A DNA stretch of 64,000 nt from Lachnospiraceae bacterium (GTDB lineage Bacteria; Bacillota; Clostridia; Lachnospirales; Lachnospiraceae): contig CAJTBO010000001.1 of assembly GCA_910573755.1 (NCBI GenBank), positions 248,001-312,000 on the forward strand, in the 5' to 3' direction. A program made the translations under genes and the position numbers. Each line of letters opens with the position of its first letter. The first letter of the stretch is position 1. Below the pieces are notes generated by a model, which was given only the letters and a program-made list of their open reading frames with translations, was not told the DNA's origin and made no database searches. Of this stretch, positions 1 to 10,342 are shown piece by piece.

Positions 1-49
1 CTTCGGGAAAGACGCGGGTCGTCGCCGAATTATCCAGATATACTTCCAT
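1..49 (-). CDS. Cysteine desulfurase, N-terminal fragment
   Basis: Only the first 16 codons are in the window, reading MEVYLDNSATTRVFPE. The YLDNSATT stretch is the hallmark N-terminus of NifS/IscS-type PLP-dependent cysteine desulfurases, which take sulfur from cysteine for Fe-S cluster and thiolated-tRNA synthesis. The ATG at 49 follows an AGGAG ribosome site at 61-65, which fixes the start. It lies downstream of rsmE on the same strand. The paralogue (IscS, NifS or a thiI partner) cannot be told from this fragment. Confidence 0.85.
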   Translation of the reverse strand, partial: MEVYLDNSATTRVFPE

Positions 50-231
50 TTTCGATCTTTCTCCTATTCCCTGTCTGTATTCATCCGATCGTCAGTTATT
101 CTGCGCATGCGTTTCCTAGAATACATCCGTTTTTCTATCCTATATCATATTCTATGTAGATCGGAAAAAAAGGTACGCCCTTTTTCGAGTTTTATTTACA
201 TTTAACACAATAAAACCATACAAAATCTCCT

Positions 232-972
232 TTATGTTTCCAGTTCGTACATAAGCCAGGAAAGTATTGTGATCGCCGCTGTCTCCGTCCGCAATATCCT
301 CCTGCCGAGAGTCACCGGCACCGCCCCGGATTTTTCCGCCTCCTCTATTTCCTCCTTCTCAAAGCCGCCCTCCGGCCCTATAAAAACAGCGATTCTCTGC
401 CCGGCCCCTGCGGAACCGAGAAGCCTCCTTGTCTCCTCCATATCCGCAGCCTTCTCATAAGGTATCAGACACAGATCCATATCCGCCGCATAGGCCAGCG
501 CCTCCGAAAACCGCATCACCTCATGCACACGGGGAATGATCCTGCGCCCGCTCTGTTTTGCCGCGGCTTCCGAAATACTCTGCCAGCGCTGCACCCTGCT
601 CTTTTGCTTTTTCTCTTCCAGTTTTACCACGCACCGCCTGCAGGCAACCGGAACCACCTCAAAACAGCCCAGTTCCACCGCCTTTTGCAGAATCAGTTCC
701 ATCTTATCCCCTTTGGGCAGCCCCTGAAACAGATAAATCTTAGAGGAAAGTTCCGTATCCGCCTCTTCCTCCGATAAGATTCCGCACAGAATACATTCCT
801 CTTCCAATTTCCGGATCTCACACAGATATTTCCTGCCTTCTGTTTCATTTACAGCCGCTATCCTCTCTCCGACGTGCATACGAAGTACATTCTTTATATG
901 ATTGACATCCGGTCCCGTAATTTCAACAGTCTCTTTTTCCACGGCAGAAGGCTCTATAAAAAACTGATACAT
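232..972 (-). CDS. rsmE: 16S rRNA m3U1498 methyltransferase RsmE
   Basis: The 246-residue product has the usual RsmE length and layout: an N-terminal PUA-like RNA-binding part (FFIEPSAVEKETVEITGPDVNHIKNVLRM) and a C-terminal SPOUT methyltransferase part. The knotted SAM-binding motifs are visible as FIGPEGGF near residue 197 and LGRRILRTETA near the end. The enzyme methylates N3 of U1498 in 16S rRNA using SAM. The start is preceded by a GAGGA ribosome site about 9 nt upstream. It follows prmA on the same strand with a gap of about 140 bp, a frequent pairing in Firmicutes. Confidence 0.93.
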   Translation of the reverse strand: MYQFFIEPSAVEKETVEITGPDVNHIKNVLRMHVGERIAAVNETEGRKYLCEIRKLEEECILCGILSEEEADTELSSKIYLFQGLPKGDKMELILQKAVELGCFEVVPVACRRCVVKLEEKKQKSRVQRWQSISEAAAKQSGRRIIPRVHEVMRFSEALAYAADMDLCLIPYEKAADMEETRRLLGSAGAGQRIAVFIGPEGGFEKEEIEEAEKSGAVPVTLGRRILRTETAAITILSWLMYELET

Positions 973-1111
973 CTGTATTTCCTCACATCTTTCACTGTAA
1001 ACTGTATATTTTCTTTCTGTATGTTTTGTTCCCTGTATATTATACTTTTCGTATCCTTCGCTTCCTGCATGTTCATTTCCCGCATTTCGTTCACTGCTCT
1101 CTCCGCCAGGA

Positions 1112-2185
1112 TCAGCAGGTTTTTCTGCTCGTCACACTCACCCATTCTCCCTGATAAGTCACCTCCAGAATTTCCAGTCCCGCTTTTTCCACAGCCTCCC
1201 TGACACATGACTCCTTATCATCAATAATGCCGGATGTTATATAAATTCCGCCGGGTTTTAACTGGTTCAGGATGACCGGCGTCAGCGGCACAAGCACATC
1301 CGCCAGAATATTTGCCGCCACGATATCATAGCAGCCATATCCGACCTGATCCTGCACTTCTTTTTCCGTGATGATATTACCGATGATCAGGTCAAACTTT
1401 TCGGCAGGAACATGGTTTGCCTCCAGATTTTCCTCCACCGCAGGCACTGCACAGGGATCTAAATCCGTCCCCACAACTTTCTTTCCGCCGTACATTAAAG
1501 ACAAGATACCTAAAATACCGCTTCCCGTCCCCACATCCAGCAGCACCGTATCCTCCGTCAGATACTTCCGGATCTGGCGGATACAAAGCTGCGTCGTCTC
1601 ATGCATGCCTGTCCCGAAGGCTGTCCCGGGGTCGATATGCAGGATCTTTCTGCCTTTATCCTCCGGCTTTACCTCCTCCCAGGACGGGATCACCAGCAGA
1701 TCGTCTATATAAAACTGATGGAAATACTGCTTCCAGTTGTTGACCCAGTCAATATCCTCCGTCTCGTCTACACTCACGCTCCCTTCACCGATGTCCATAA
1801 ACTGCCGGAGGCCCTCCAGTTCCTCCTCCACCCTCTTCCACACCGTTTCTTCTTTTATATATAACTTCTCCGCGCCGAACGCATCAACCAACGTCTCCGC
1901 CTCTTCTTCCATTCCCCCTGCCGTTATTTCCTGCCATAAGGCTTCCGTCCGGGGCAGAAGCAGCCTGCCGTCATCCGCCTCCTCCACAAAAAAACTCAGA
2001 TAGGCGATCCCGTCATCCTCCGCCCCTTCCGGCATGATATCCACAAACATCTGCTCCTTTTCCAGAGCGGTCAGCGGCACCTTATCCTCAATCTGAGCAC
2101 CTTCAAGGCCAATGTCATAGAGCGCGCTGATAATAACATCCTCCGCGTCCGTCACTGTCTTTATTTTAAATTTTTTCCATTTCAT
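1112..2185 (-). CDS. prmA: Ribosomal protein L11 methyltransferase PrmA
   Basis: The 357-residue protein is somewhat longer than enterobacterial PrmA but typical of clostridial versions, which carry an enlarged N-terminal substrate-recognition domain. The C-terminal Rossmann methyltransferase shows DPGTAFGTGMHETT, the glycine motif VLLDVGTGSGILGI and the catalytic-region stretch VAANILADVL. PrmA trimethylates L11 with SAM. The start at 2185 has an AGGGG ribosome site. In related genomes this gene usually follows dnaJ directly; here the plus-strand cassette at 2493-4407 separates them. Confidence 0.93.
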   Translation of the reverse strand: MKWKKFKIKTVTDAEDVIISALYDIGLEGAQIEDKVPLTALEKEQMFVDIMPEGAEDDGIAYLSFFVEEADDGRLLLPRTEALWQEITAGGMEEEAETLVDAFGAEKLYIKEETVWKRVEEELEGLRQFMDIGEGSVSVDETEDIDWVNNWKQYFHQFYIDDLLVIPSWEEVKPEDKGRKILHIDPGTAFGTGMHETTQLCIRQIRKYLTEDTVLLDVGTGSGILGILSLMYGGKKVVGTDLDPCAVPAVEENLEANHVPAEKFDLIIGNIITEKEVQDQVGYGCYDIVAANILADVLVPLTPVILNQLKPGGIYITSGIIDDKESCVREAVEKAGLEILEVTYQGEWVSVTSRKTC

Positions 2186-2319
2186 GTCGTTTCCCCTTCT
2201 TCCGATTTTCCGGAATAATATTCTTTGTTCCGGGTATTCTTTCCATTGTTTAGAATATCATATATCCCCCTTAAAAAGAAGGTGCACACCAAAATTGTCG
2301 TAAAAATTTTATTTTGTAC

Positions 2320-2368
2320 TTGACATACTTATTGTATCACTGTATTATTCTCTTAATACAGTGATACA
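2320..2368 (+). promoter_or_regulatory. Sigma-A promoter overlapped by a 15-bp perfect inverted-repeat operator
   Basis: TTGACA at 2320-2325 and TATTAT at 2343-2348 are separated by exactly 17 bp. A perfect inverted repeat, TGTATCACTGTATTA (2333-2347) and TAATACAGTGATACA (2354-2368) with a 6-nt spacer, covers the downstream spacer, the -10 box and the start region. The position predicts repression by steric block. The first gene downstream encodes a GntR-family regulator of the YtrA type, so autoregulation is the simplest reading. The leader to 2492 also holds an 8-bp complementary pair (GACGGATA near 2395, TATCCGTC near 2450). Confidence 0.8.
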
Positions 2369-2492
2369 TGGATATACCACTGATATATCATCAGACGGAT
2401 ACGAATGGCAGCCGCACGATCCTTATTCGATCATATCCGTCAGGGCAGAGAATCTTTACACACCGTGCAGCACAGGCACAGAAAGGAGCATC

Positions 2493-2903
2493 ATGACATT
2501 GGAAGGTACACCAAATACTAAACAGCCAGAAAACGAATGGCACCTGACTTCGGACCGCCCGGTCTTTATCCAGATTATGGAAAAACTGAAACTGGACATT
2601 GTCACCGGCGTCTATGCGCCGGGCGATAAGCTTCCCTCCGTCCGGGATCTCGCCGGTGAAGCGGCGGTTAATCCTAACACCATGCAGCGGGCCTTCTCGG
2701 AATTAGAACGTGAAGGACTTGTTTATACCCAGCGTACAAGCGGCAGATTTATTACGGAGGATACTACTATGATCGATCAATTAAAAGAACAGATGGCTTT
2801 AGACGCCATTTCCCGGTTTTTAAAAAGTATGCGGCAGCTTGGCTTTTCCGGAGAGGAAACCCTCAGGCTGCTGACGGAAGCATTAAAGGAGGAGAAACAA
2901 TGA
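2493..2903 (+). CDS. GntR-family (YtrA subfamily) transcriptional regulator
   Basis: The protein has a GntR winged helix (FIQIMEKLKLDIVTGVYAPGDKLPSVRDLAGEAAVNPNTMQRAFSELEREGLV) followed by only about 50 residues of helix. The lack of a full effector-binding domain marks the YtrA subfamily, whose members repress neighbouring ABC transporter genes. I chose ATG 2493 over in-frame upstream codons because an AAAGGAG site lies 5 nt before it, giving 136 residues. The end overlaps the ATPase gene by 4 bp (ATGA), so the two are translationally coupled. The palindrome at 2333-2368 is the likely operator; the inducer is unknown. Confidence 0.9.
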   Translation: MTLEGTPNTKQPENEWHLTSDRPVFIQIMEKLKLDIVTGVYAPGDKLPSVRDLAGEAAVNPNTMQRAFSELEREGLVYTQRTSGRFITEDTTMIDQLKEQMALDAISRFLKSMRQLGFSGEETLRLLTEALKEEKQ

Positions 2904-3595
2904 ACACTCTTGTAACCTGCAAAGAGCTGACAAAAACCTACGGTTCAAAAACAGCCTTAAACCATGTCAGCTTTGAAATAGAAAGCGGTCATATTATCGG
3001 TCTTTTAGGACCTAACGGCAGCGGAAAAACCACTTTTATCAAACTGCTGAACGGACTGCTCACACCGACCTCCGGCGAACTCTACGTGAAAAAACTGCCG
3101 GTCGGCATCGAAAGTAAAAAGATCATATCCTACCTGCCGGATCAGACTTATTTGAATATGAACAACACGGTAAAGGAAGTACTTGACTATTTTCATGCAT
3201 TCTACGCGGATTTTGATATGGAACGCGCCTGTCAGATGCTGGACTCCCTTCACATCAGTCCGAAAGACAGACTGAAAGCCATGTCCAAAGGTACAAAAGA
3301 GAAAGTGCAGCTTATCCTCGTGATGAGCAGGCGGGCTGAATTGTATGTGCTGGATGAACCGATCGCCGGCGTTGACCCTGCCGCCAGAGATTATATTTTG
3401 CAGACTATTTTGACAAATTATGATCCCGACGCTTCTATTTTAATCTCAACCCACCTGATATCCGATATTGAAAATATTCTGGATCAGGTCATCTTTATTA
3501 AAGAAGGGGAAATCTTTCTGCAGGCTTCTGTAGACGATATCCGCATGCAGCATCAGAAATCCATCGATGCTTTATTCAGGGAGGTATTTAAATGA
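2900..3595 (+). CDS. ABC transporter ATP-binding protein (YtrB-like)
   Basis: The 231-residue nucleotide-binding subunit has Walker A GPNGSGKTT near residue 37, a degenerate signature (MSKGTKEKVQL instead of LSGGQ) and Walker B LYVLDEPIAGVDP. The degenerate signature and short length fit ATPases paired with ABC-2-type permeases and YtrA regulators, which in other Firmicutes respond to cell-wall-active compounds. It overlaps both neighbours by 4 bp, so regulator, ATPase and permease form one unit. The substrate is not evident. Confidence 0.9.
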   Translation: MNTLVTCKELTKTYGSKTALNHVSFEIESGHIIGLLGPNGSGKTTFIKLLNGLLTPTSGELYVKKLPVGIESKKIISYLPDQTYLNMNNTVKEVLDYFHAFYADFDMERACQMLDSLHISPKDRLKAMSKGTKEKVQLILVMSRRAELYVLDEPIAGVDPAARDYILQTILTNYDPDASILISTHLISDIENILDQVIFIKEGEIFLQASVDDIRMQHQKSIDALFREVFK

Positions 3596-4407
3596 TTGGA
3601 AAATTGATCAAATATGAGTTTAAACATACGTCAAAAACAATGTTCACAACCTGGATAGTTCTCGCTGCTGCCACCCTTATGGGTTCTCTCGCCCTGTACA
3701 GACTGGATCAGGGAAACCATTCGGACACAACCTTTTCCGTTGTTATGAACGTAATCATGCTCGTGCTTTATATTATTGCACTTATTGGTATTTTTTATGT
3801 GGATTTCATCTACCTGTGCTATCATTACCACAAAACCATGTATTCCTCACAGGGCTATCTGACTCATACGCTGCCCCTCTCCCCTGCCGCCGCCTTCAGC
3901 GTAAAAATATTTGCCTTTTTTATCTGGATGTTAGCCTCTTCCGTTTTACTGGTAATTTCTGTGCTGGTTCTTCTGAATGTCGGTTCCGGCGGAGAATTCT
4001 TCAGTACCATTTCCACTTTTATGTGGGATGAATTTATTCAGTCAGTCAATGAATTATTCGGTATATCCGCCCCTTTCCTGATCTTTATATTTATCGCGGA
4101 CACTTTTCTCGGTATCCTCTGGCGCATCCTCTGGGTCACCGCCAGCATGGCGATCGGGCAGCTTTTCCAGAGCGGACGAACCGGATTCAGTATTCTCGCC
4201 GGATTCTGCATCTATATGGTAAATCAGATTGTCAACACCATCTTTCTGGCAGCCAGCGGTTACAATCTCACCGCGTTCCTCGACGGCGCGCGCAAAAACC
4301 TTATAAGGCATATCTTAGGCGGCAGCATGATCATCTCCGCAGTCATGCTCATCGCCCTGTACGGTATATGTGTCTATATCAACAAAAAGAGACTGAATCT
4401 CGAATAA
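3592..4407 (+). CDS. ABC-2-type transporter permease
   Basis: The 271-residue integral membrane protein has about six hydrophobic segments, the first (WIVLAAATLMGSLALY) within residues 20-37 and the last (MIISAVMLIALYGICVYI) just before the basic C-terminus KKRLNLE. The motif YLTHTLPLSP after the second membrane segment is common in ABC-2 permeases of this kind. It is the membrane partner of the upstream ATPase, whose stop it overlaps by 4 bp. Export rather than import is inferred from the ABC-2 type and the absence of a binding protein. Confidence 0.85.
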   Translation: MIGKLIKYEFKHTSKTMFTTWIVLAAATLMGSLALYRLDQGNHSDTTFSVVMNVIMLVLYIIALIGIFYVDFIYLCYHYHKTMYSSQGYLTHTLPLSPAAAFSVKIFAFFIWMLASSVLLVISVLVLLNVGSGGEFFSTISTFMWDEFIQSVNELFGISAPFLIFIFIADTFLGILWRILWVTASMAIGQLFQSGRTGFSILAGFCIYMVNQIVNTIFLAASGYNLTAFLDGARKNLIRHILGGSMIISAVMLIALYGICVYINKKRLNLE

Positions 4408-4434
4408 GATGGACTTAGAGGTCCCGCCGCAGTT

Positions 4435-4839
4435 TTGTCTGAAAATGCCGAAATCGCGCTGGAGACGACCACTGTCGATAGCCAGGAATACTACCTGCTG
4501 ACTACCGGGGAAGAACTCCGCGCTATCGGAGAAGCCTATCCCCTATCCGGAAATTACATGCTGGCAAACGATATCACCATGTCCGGGGAATGGAGCCCCA
4601 TCGGTAATTCAGAAAATCCGTTCACGGGAATATTTGACGGCAACGGTTATACGATCGACGGTTTGACGGCAGCACCAGAAGCCAATGGCTTTTTCGGAGT
4701 GGCAAAAGATTCCGTCATCAGAAATGTGGTATTGGAAAATGCAACTTTTGACGGCTTTTTCCCCATGGTCCATCACTCGTCGGGAACAGAAATAGAAGGG
4801 TGCTCCATAAACGCCGGAACACAGGCACAGAAGGAGTAA
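4435..4839 (+). pseudogene. Remnant of a beta-helix/GLUG-like surface protein
   Basis: This open frame of about 134 codons contains YYLLTTGEELRAI, NYMLANDITMSG, WSPIGNSENPFTGIFDGNGY and GFFGVAKDSVIRNVVLENA. These rungs resemble the GLUG-type right-handed beta-helix of clostridial surface and adhesin proteins. There is no signal peptide, no ATG before residue 42 and no good ribosome site; the only early start is a TTG at 4435. The frame is continuous with the upstream permease beyond its TAA stop. It stops after about two rungs where intact relatives run on for hundreds of residues. I read it as a decayed 3' or internal gene fragment. Confidence 0.5.
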
Positions 4840-4885
4840 AGCACTTTTAAATTATTCCAGACTGTCAATTCACATCAGTCAATGT

Positions 4886-4951
4886 GTTCCCTTTCGGATA
4901 GGCAGTTTTATCATTCCATCTGTCTGTCCGAAAGGGAACTATTCTCATTTT
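4886..4951 (+). terminator. Long hairpin between the cassette remnant and dnaJ, probable terminator
   Basis: A 13-bp perfect inverted repeat, GTTCCCTTTCGGA (4886-4898) and TCCGAAAGGGAAC (4927-4939), extends inward to 20 bp if G-U pairs are allowed. On the plus strand it is followed by a U-rich tract ending in TTTTT at 4948-4952. The minus-strand side lacks a clear T-run, so termination of plus-strand transcription from the cassette is better supported than termination of dnaJ. Confidence 0.5.
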
Positions 4952-6114
4952 TAAAAAAGTTTCCTCTTTCTGCGTTTTCCGCTGCCGCTCTCTGCACCCT
5001 TTTCCTCACTCGCCTGTCTCGCGGCATTCAAAGAATCCCCTGTCAGTTCATCGAATTTTCTGAGCAGTTCCTTCGCCTCCGAGGAAAGCTTCTCCGGCGT
5101 CTGGATCACCAGTGTCACGTAATGATCGCCCCTTACTTCCTTATTCCGGAGTGTCGGCACGCCTTTTCCTTTCAAGCGCACCTTTGTATCAGTCTGCGTT
5201 CCGGCTTTTACCTCATAGGCAACCCTGCCGTCCACAGTATCCACCAGCACCTCGCCGCCAAGTGCAGCCACCGCATAGGATACCGGTACGGTGGAGAAAA
5301 TATTGTAGTCCTGACGCCGGAAGATCGGATGGCGCCCTACCACAACTTCCACCAAAACATCTCCTCTGGGGCCGCCGTTGGTTCCCGGCTCTCCGAGGCC
5401 GCTCTTACGGATGCACTGTCCGTTATCGATACCTGCCGGAATATCCATCGCGAATTTCTTCCGCATCGGTACATAACCGGATCCGTGACAATCCTGACAT
5501 CTTTCCTTGATGATCTTACCTGTACCCCGGCAGTCCGGGCAGGTCTGGATATTTCTGACCGTACCGAAGAAGGACTGGGACGTCATTACCACCTGCCCTT
5601 TTCCGCCGCACTTTGCGCAGGTTTCAGGATTCGTGCCGGGTTTTGCGCCGGTGCCGTGACACTTCTTACATTCTTCCTTTACACTCAGTTCCAGTTCCTT
5701 CGTACAGCCGAAAACCGCTTCCTCAAAGCTGATCCGCACAGAAGTACGGATATTGGCGCCCTGCATCGGCCCGTTACTGTTTCGTCTGCCTCTGCCGCCG
5801 CCAAACAGATCGCCGAAGATATCCCCGAAGATATCTCCGAAATCCATGCCGCTGAAGTCGAAACCGCCGCCTCCGCCTGCACCGTCAAAAGCCGCATGCC
5901 CGAACTGGTCATACTGCCGCCTCTTCTCAGGATCGCTGAGGACCGCATAAGCTTCCGAAGCTTCCTTAAATTTCTTTTCCGCCTCCGCATCACCCGGATT
6001 CATATCCGGATGGTATTTCTTTGCAAGTACCCTGTATGCTTTTTTCAGCGCCGCCTCATCCGCGTTTTTATCAACGCCGAGCACCTCATAATAATCTCTT
6101 TTCTGTTCAGCCAT
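4951..6114 (-). CDS. dnaJ: Molecular chaperone DnaJ (Hsp40)
   Basis: All DnaJ domains are present in the 387 residues: an N-terminal J domain with HPD ([10 protein letters not shown]), a Gly/Phe-rich linker ([20 protein letters not shown]), four CxxCxGxG zinc motifs ([32 protein letters not shown]) and C-terminal substrate-binding domains. It stimulates DnaK ATPase activity and delivers unfolded clients in the cytosol. The start has a GAGGA ribosome site. It is the last gene of the hrcA-grpE-dnaK-dnaJ operon, about 200 bp after dnaK. Confidence 0.98.
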   Translation of the reverse strand: MAEQKRDYYEVLGVDKNADEAALKKAYRVLAKKYHPDMNPGDAEAEKKFKEASEAYAVLSDPEKRRQYDQFGHAAFDGAGGGGGFDFSGMDFGDIFGDIFGDLFGGGRGRRNSNGPMQGANIRTSVRISFEEAVFGCTKELELSVKEECKKCHGTGAKPGTNPETCAKCGGKGQVVMTSQSFFGTVRNIQTCPDCRGTGKIIKERCQDCHGSGYVPMRKKFAMDIPAGIDNGQCIRKSGLGEPGTNGGPRGDVLVEVVVGRHPIFRRQDYNIFSTVPVSYAVAALGGEVLVDTVDGRVAYEVKAGTQTDTKVRLKGKGVPTLRNKEVRGDHYVTLVIQTPEKLSSEAKELLRKFDELTGDSLNAARQASEEKGAESGSGKRRKRKLF

Positions 6115-6206
6115 GTTGCTTCCTCTATTCCGTTATCATGTATGTCTTCCCTGACATACGCCTTTTTATTTCTGTTTCACGATTATTTTTCTGCGTATAC
6201 AGCCGG

Positions 6207-6248
6207 AAGTGATTCACGGCAAATCACTGCTTTATCCGTAAATCACTT
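6207..6248 (-). other. Alternative hairpins in the dnaK-dnaJ intergenic region
   Basis: AAGTGATT at 6207-6214 is complementary to AATCACT at 6222-6228 and also to AATCACTT at 6241-6248, so two mutually exclusive stems can form. The 200-bp gap between dnaK and dnaJ has no gene. The pairing could tune processing or readthrough between the two chaperone genes, but there is no direct sign of function. Confidence 0.35.
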
Positions 6249-6315
6249 CATGTATTGTCCGGGCTGCTATTTTTCCTTCCGCAGCGATCCCTTCGGATTG
6301 CCGCAGATTTACTTT

Positions 6316-8226
<1,911 letters not shown>

Positions 8227-8292
8227 CTATCCATAAAAATATTGTGTTTGTGATTTATTTATAACAGCGTATCTGTCTGCCGGCGTTCACCG

Positions 8293-8970
8293 CTAACTCA
8301 CGACAGCCACCATACTGTGTCTTACTACCGCATCCCGGTAGGTATAGCCCTTCATCATTTCCTGAGCAACGATACCGGATTCATATTCCTCACTCTCCAC
8401 CTGCATCACCGCGTTATGAAGATTCGGATCAAACTCTTTTCCGACAGCCTCGATCGGCTTAACGCCCAGATTATCCAGTTCTGTCAGAAGCTGTTTATAG
8501 ACCATCTGCATTCCTGCCGCAAAGGCACCCTCTTTTTCCTCCTCGGAAAGTCCCGAAAGCCCTCTCTCAAAGTTATCCACCACCGGAAGCATTTTTTCGA
8601 TCACGCTCTTTGCTCCCACTTCAAACATCGCCGACTTTTCTTTTTCCGTGCGGTTCCTGAAATTCTCAAATTCCGCAAGCTGCCGCTTTACTTTATCTTC
8701 CAGTTCCCCGATCTTTTCATTCAGGGCATCCGTCTTTTTCTCTTCCCTGTTCTTTTTCCGGAAGCCCTTTTTCTCTTTTTCTTTCCCGGCCTTTTCCGCG
8801 CCCCCGGCTGACTCTTCGTCTGCCTCCTCCGGCGCATCGGAAGCCTCCTCTTCCGTTTCTTTTTCCGCTTCAGTCTCCAAAACCTCTTCCGTCTTTTCTT
8901 CCGAAACGGTTTCTTCCATTTTCTCTTCGGAAATCACTACATCTTTTTCCTTTTCTGCCACGACTTTCAT
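8293..8970 (-). CDS. grpE: Nucleotide exchange factor GrpE
   Basis: Residues from about 85 onward are a typical GrpE: a coiled coil (KIGELEDKVKRQLAEFENFRNRTEKEK) and the beta domain with GVKPIEAVGKEFDPNLHNAVMQVESEEYESGIV. The first 80 residues are a highly acidic Glu-rich extension common in clostridial GrpE. GrpE releases ADP from DnaK. The start is uncertain: the ATG at 8970 abuts AAAGGG with no spacing, whereas the GTG three codons later (8961) has it at about 9 nt, so 8961 may be the true start. Confidence 0.93.
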   Translation of the reverse strand: MKVVAEKEKDVVISEEKMEETVSEEKTEEVLETEAEKETEEEASDAPEEADEESAGGAEKAGKEKEKKGFRKKNREEKKTDALNEKIGELEDKVKRQLAEFENFRNRTEKEKSAMFEVGAKSVIEKMLPVVDNFERGLSGLSEEEKEGAFAAGMQMVYKQLLTELDNLGVKPIEAVGKEFDPNLHNAVMQVESEEYESGIVAQEMMKGYTYRDAVVRHSMVAVVS

Positions 8971-9033
8971 CCCTTTCTAAAATATGCAAAAACGATATTT
9001 CCGCGTTTTCCCTGCGAGATCCAAATATATTTC

Positions 9034-10059
9034 TCACATATCATACAACTGATCTATCTGTTTCTTCATTGTTTTCAAGGCATCCACAACTTTTTCATAA
9101 TCCATCCGCTTCGGCCCGATCACACCGATCGTTCCCTTCATGCCCGAGCCCAGCTCATATGTTGCCGTCACCACGCTGCAGTCTTTCATGTTCGCCATCG
9201 GCGTCTCCTCGCCGATATAGACCTGAATGCCTGTATTCTTTTCATCTGTCAATGTGCCCTGCACCAGCTCCGTGAGCTGTTTCTTCTCCTCAAATGCGGA
9301 GATCAGTTCGCTGGCTCGCTGCCCGTCCGAAAGTTCCGGATACCGGAAAATATTATTGGCGCCGCTGGTATAGATCTGAAGGTCTTCATCCGCCCGGATC
9401 GCCTCCGCCACCGCGTCGATCACACTGCTGACGATCTCGCTGTGGATTCCCGCCGTCTGCTTCATGGCTGCTATCATGCCAAGATTGATCTCGTCGATAG
9501 AGAGCCCGTTTAGATTCGTGTTAAGCAGCATGTTAAGCTTCAGAATTGTCTCATCATCCAGCGCCTCCTGCACTTCCAGAATATTATTGCGGATCATGTT
9601 TCCCTCTACTACGATCACTGCCAGAAGCTGTTTTTCATCCACCCTGGAGAGCTGGATAAACTTTACTTTGTTGTGATGCACCGTGGGAGCGGAGATCAGA
9701 GTGGCATAATTTGTGTTGTTTGCGAGTACTCTTGCCACCTGTTTTAAGAGATGTTCTATCTTGTCTTCTTTTTCCAGAAGCAGGCTTTTCATCTCCTCCA
9801 CTTCTCTTTCCTTCTCCACCATCATGTTATCCACATACAGGCGATAACCCTTATCCGAAGGAATCCGTCCCGCTGAAGTATGGGGCTGCAGGATATATCC
9901 CAGTTCCTCCAGATCCGCCATCTCATTGCGGATCGTCGCAGAACTTAAATTTAAATCGGTGTACTTTGAGATCGTGCGGCTGCCAACCGGCTCCCCGGTT
10001 TCAAGATAGTTGCGGATAACGGCCTGCAGAATTTTCAGTTTTCGATCATCTAATTCCAT
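9034..10059 (-). CDS. hrcA: Heat-inducible transcriptional repressor HrcA
   Basis: HrcA binds CIRCE and represses class I heat-shock genes, with GroEL as its usual co-factor. The product starts MELDDRKLKILQAVIRNYLETGEPVGSRTISKY with a winged helix containing NLSSATIRNEMADLEELGYI, followed by the GAF-like HrcA core. I chose ATG 10059 (341 residues) because AGGAGGG lies 12 nt upstream and the homology begins there; the open frame extends 34 codons further upstream without family similarity. It is first in the operon and has a perfect CIRCE in its leader, so it is autoregulated. Confidence 0.95.
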   Translation of the reverse strand: MELDDRKLKILQAVIRNYLETGEPVGSRTISKYTDLNLSSATIRNEMADLEELGYILQPHTSAGRIPSDKGYRLYVDNMMVEKEREVEEMKSLLLEKEDKIEHLLKQVARVLANNTNYATLISAPTVHHNKVKFIQLSRVDEKQLLAVIVVEGNMIRNNILEVQEALDDETILKLNMLLNTNLNGLSIDEINLGMIAAMKQTAGIHSEIVSSVIDAVAEAIRADEDLQIYTSGANNIFRYPELSDGQRASELISAFEEKKQLTELVQGTLTDEKNTGIQVYIGEETPMANMKDCSVVTATYELGSGMKGTIGVIGPKRMDYEKVVDALKTMKKQIDQLYDM

Positions 10060-10150
10060 CGCTGTTATTATCCCTCCTATCTTATTTTCCCCATCTTTTT
10101 TAAACGATACCATCAAACCTGCTATAGTATATGCAGTTTTTTGAAGTTTG

Positions 10151-10177
10151 TTAGCACTCAATCAAACAGAGTGCTAA
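10151..10177 (-). promoter_or_regulatory. CIRCE operator
   Basis: This is an exact match to the CIRCE consensus: TTAGCACTC, nine spacer bases, GAGTGCTAA. It lies about 7-33 nt downstream of the predicted transcription start of the hrcA operon and upstream of its ribosome site. That is the standard location for HrcA repression of hrcA-grpE-dnaK-dnaJ. Confidence 0.97.
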
Positions 10178-10191
10178 TATCTTCTTACCAT

Positions 10192-10220
10192 AAAATATCA
10201 CTTAGCCTGCGTCATGTCAA
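10192..10220 (-). promoter_or_regulatory. Promoter of the hrcA-grpE-dnaK-dnaJ operon
   Basis: On the minus strand TTGACA (10220-10215) and TATTTT (10197-10192) are separated by 17 bp, a sigma-A type promoter placed immediately upstream of CIRCE. Confidence 0.8.
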
Positions 10221-10253
10221 TTGATTTTTCTAAATTAATTCTTAAATATATAT

Positions 10254-10293
10254 AAAAAAGAACGGGAAGCCATATGTCAAAAGCTTCCCGTTC
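10254..10293 (-). terminator. Intrinsic terminator of araA
   Basis: On the minus strand an 11-bp perfect stem (GAACGGGAAGC with GCTTCCCGTTC, 10293-10283 and 10270-10260) is followed directly by TTTTTT (10259-10254). It lies 50 bp after the araA stop and ahead of the hrcA promoter. Confidence 0.9.
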
Positions 10294-10342
10294 ATCTCAT
10301 TCTTTCTATCAGATATACTCTCTGTCAAACCGGATATTGTTT

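Noticed and set aside
954-1208. An 84-codon open frame spanning the prmA end and the gap before rsmE
   Set aside because: Its first third overlaps prmA in another frame, it has no ribosome site at a usable start, and it matches no family I know.
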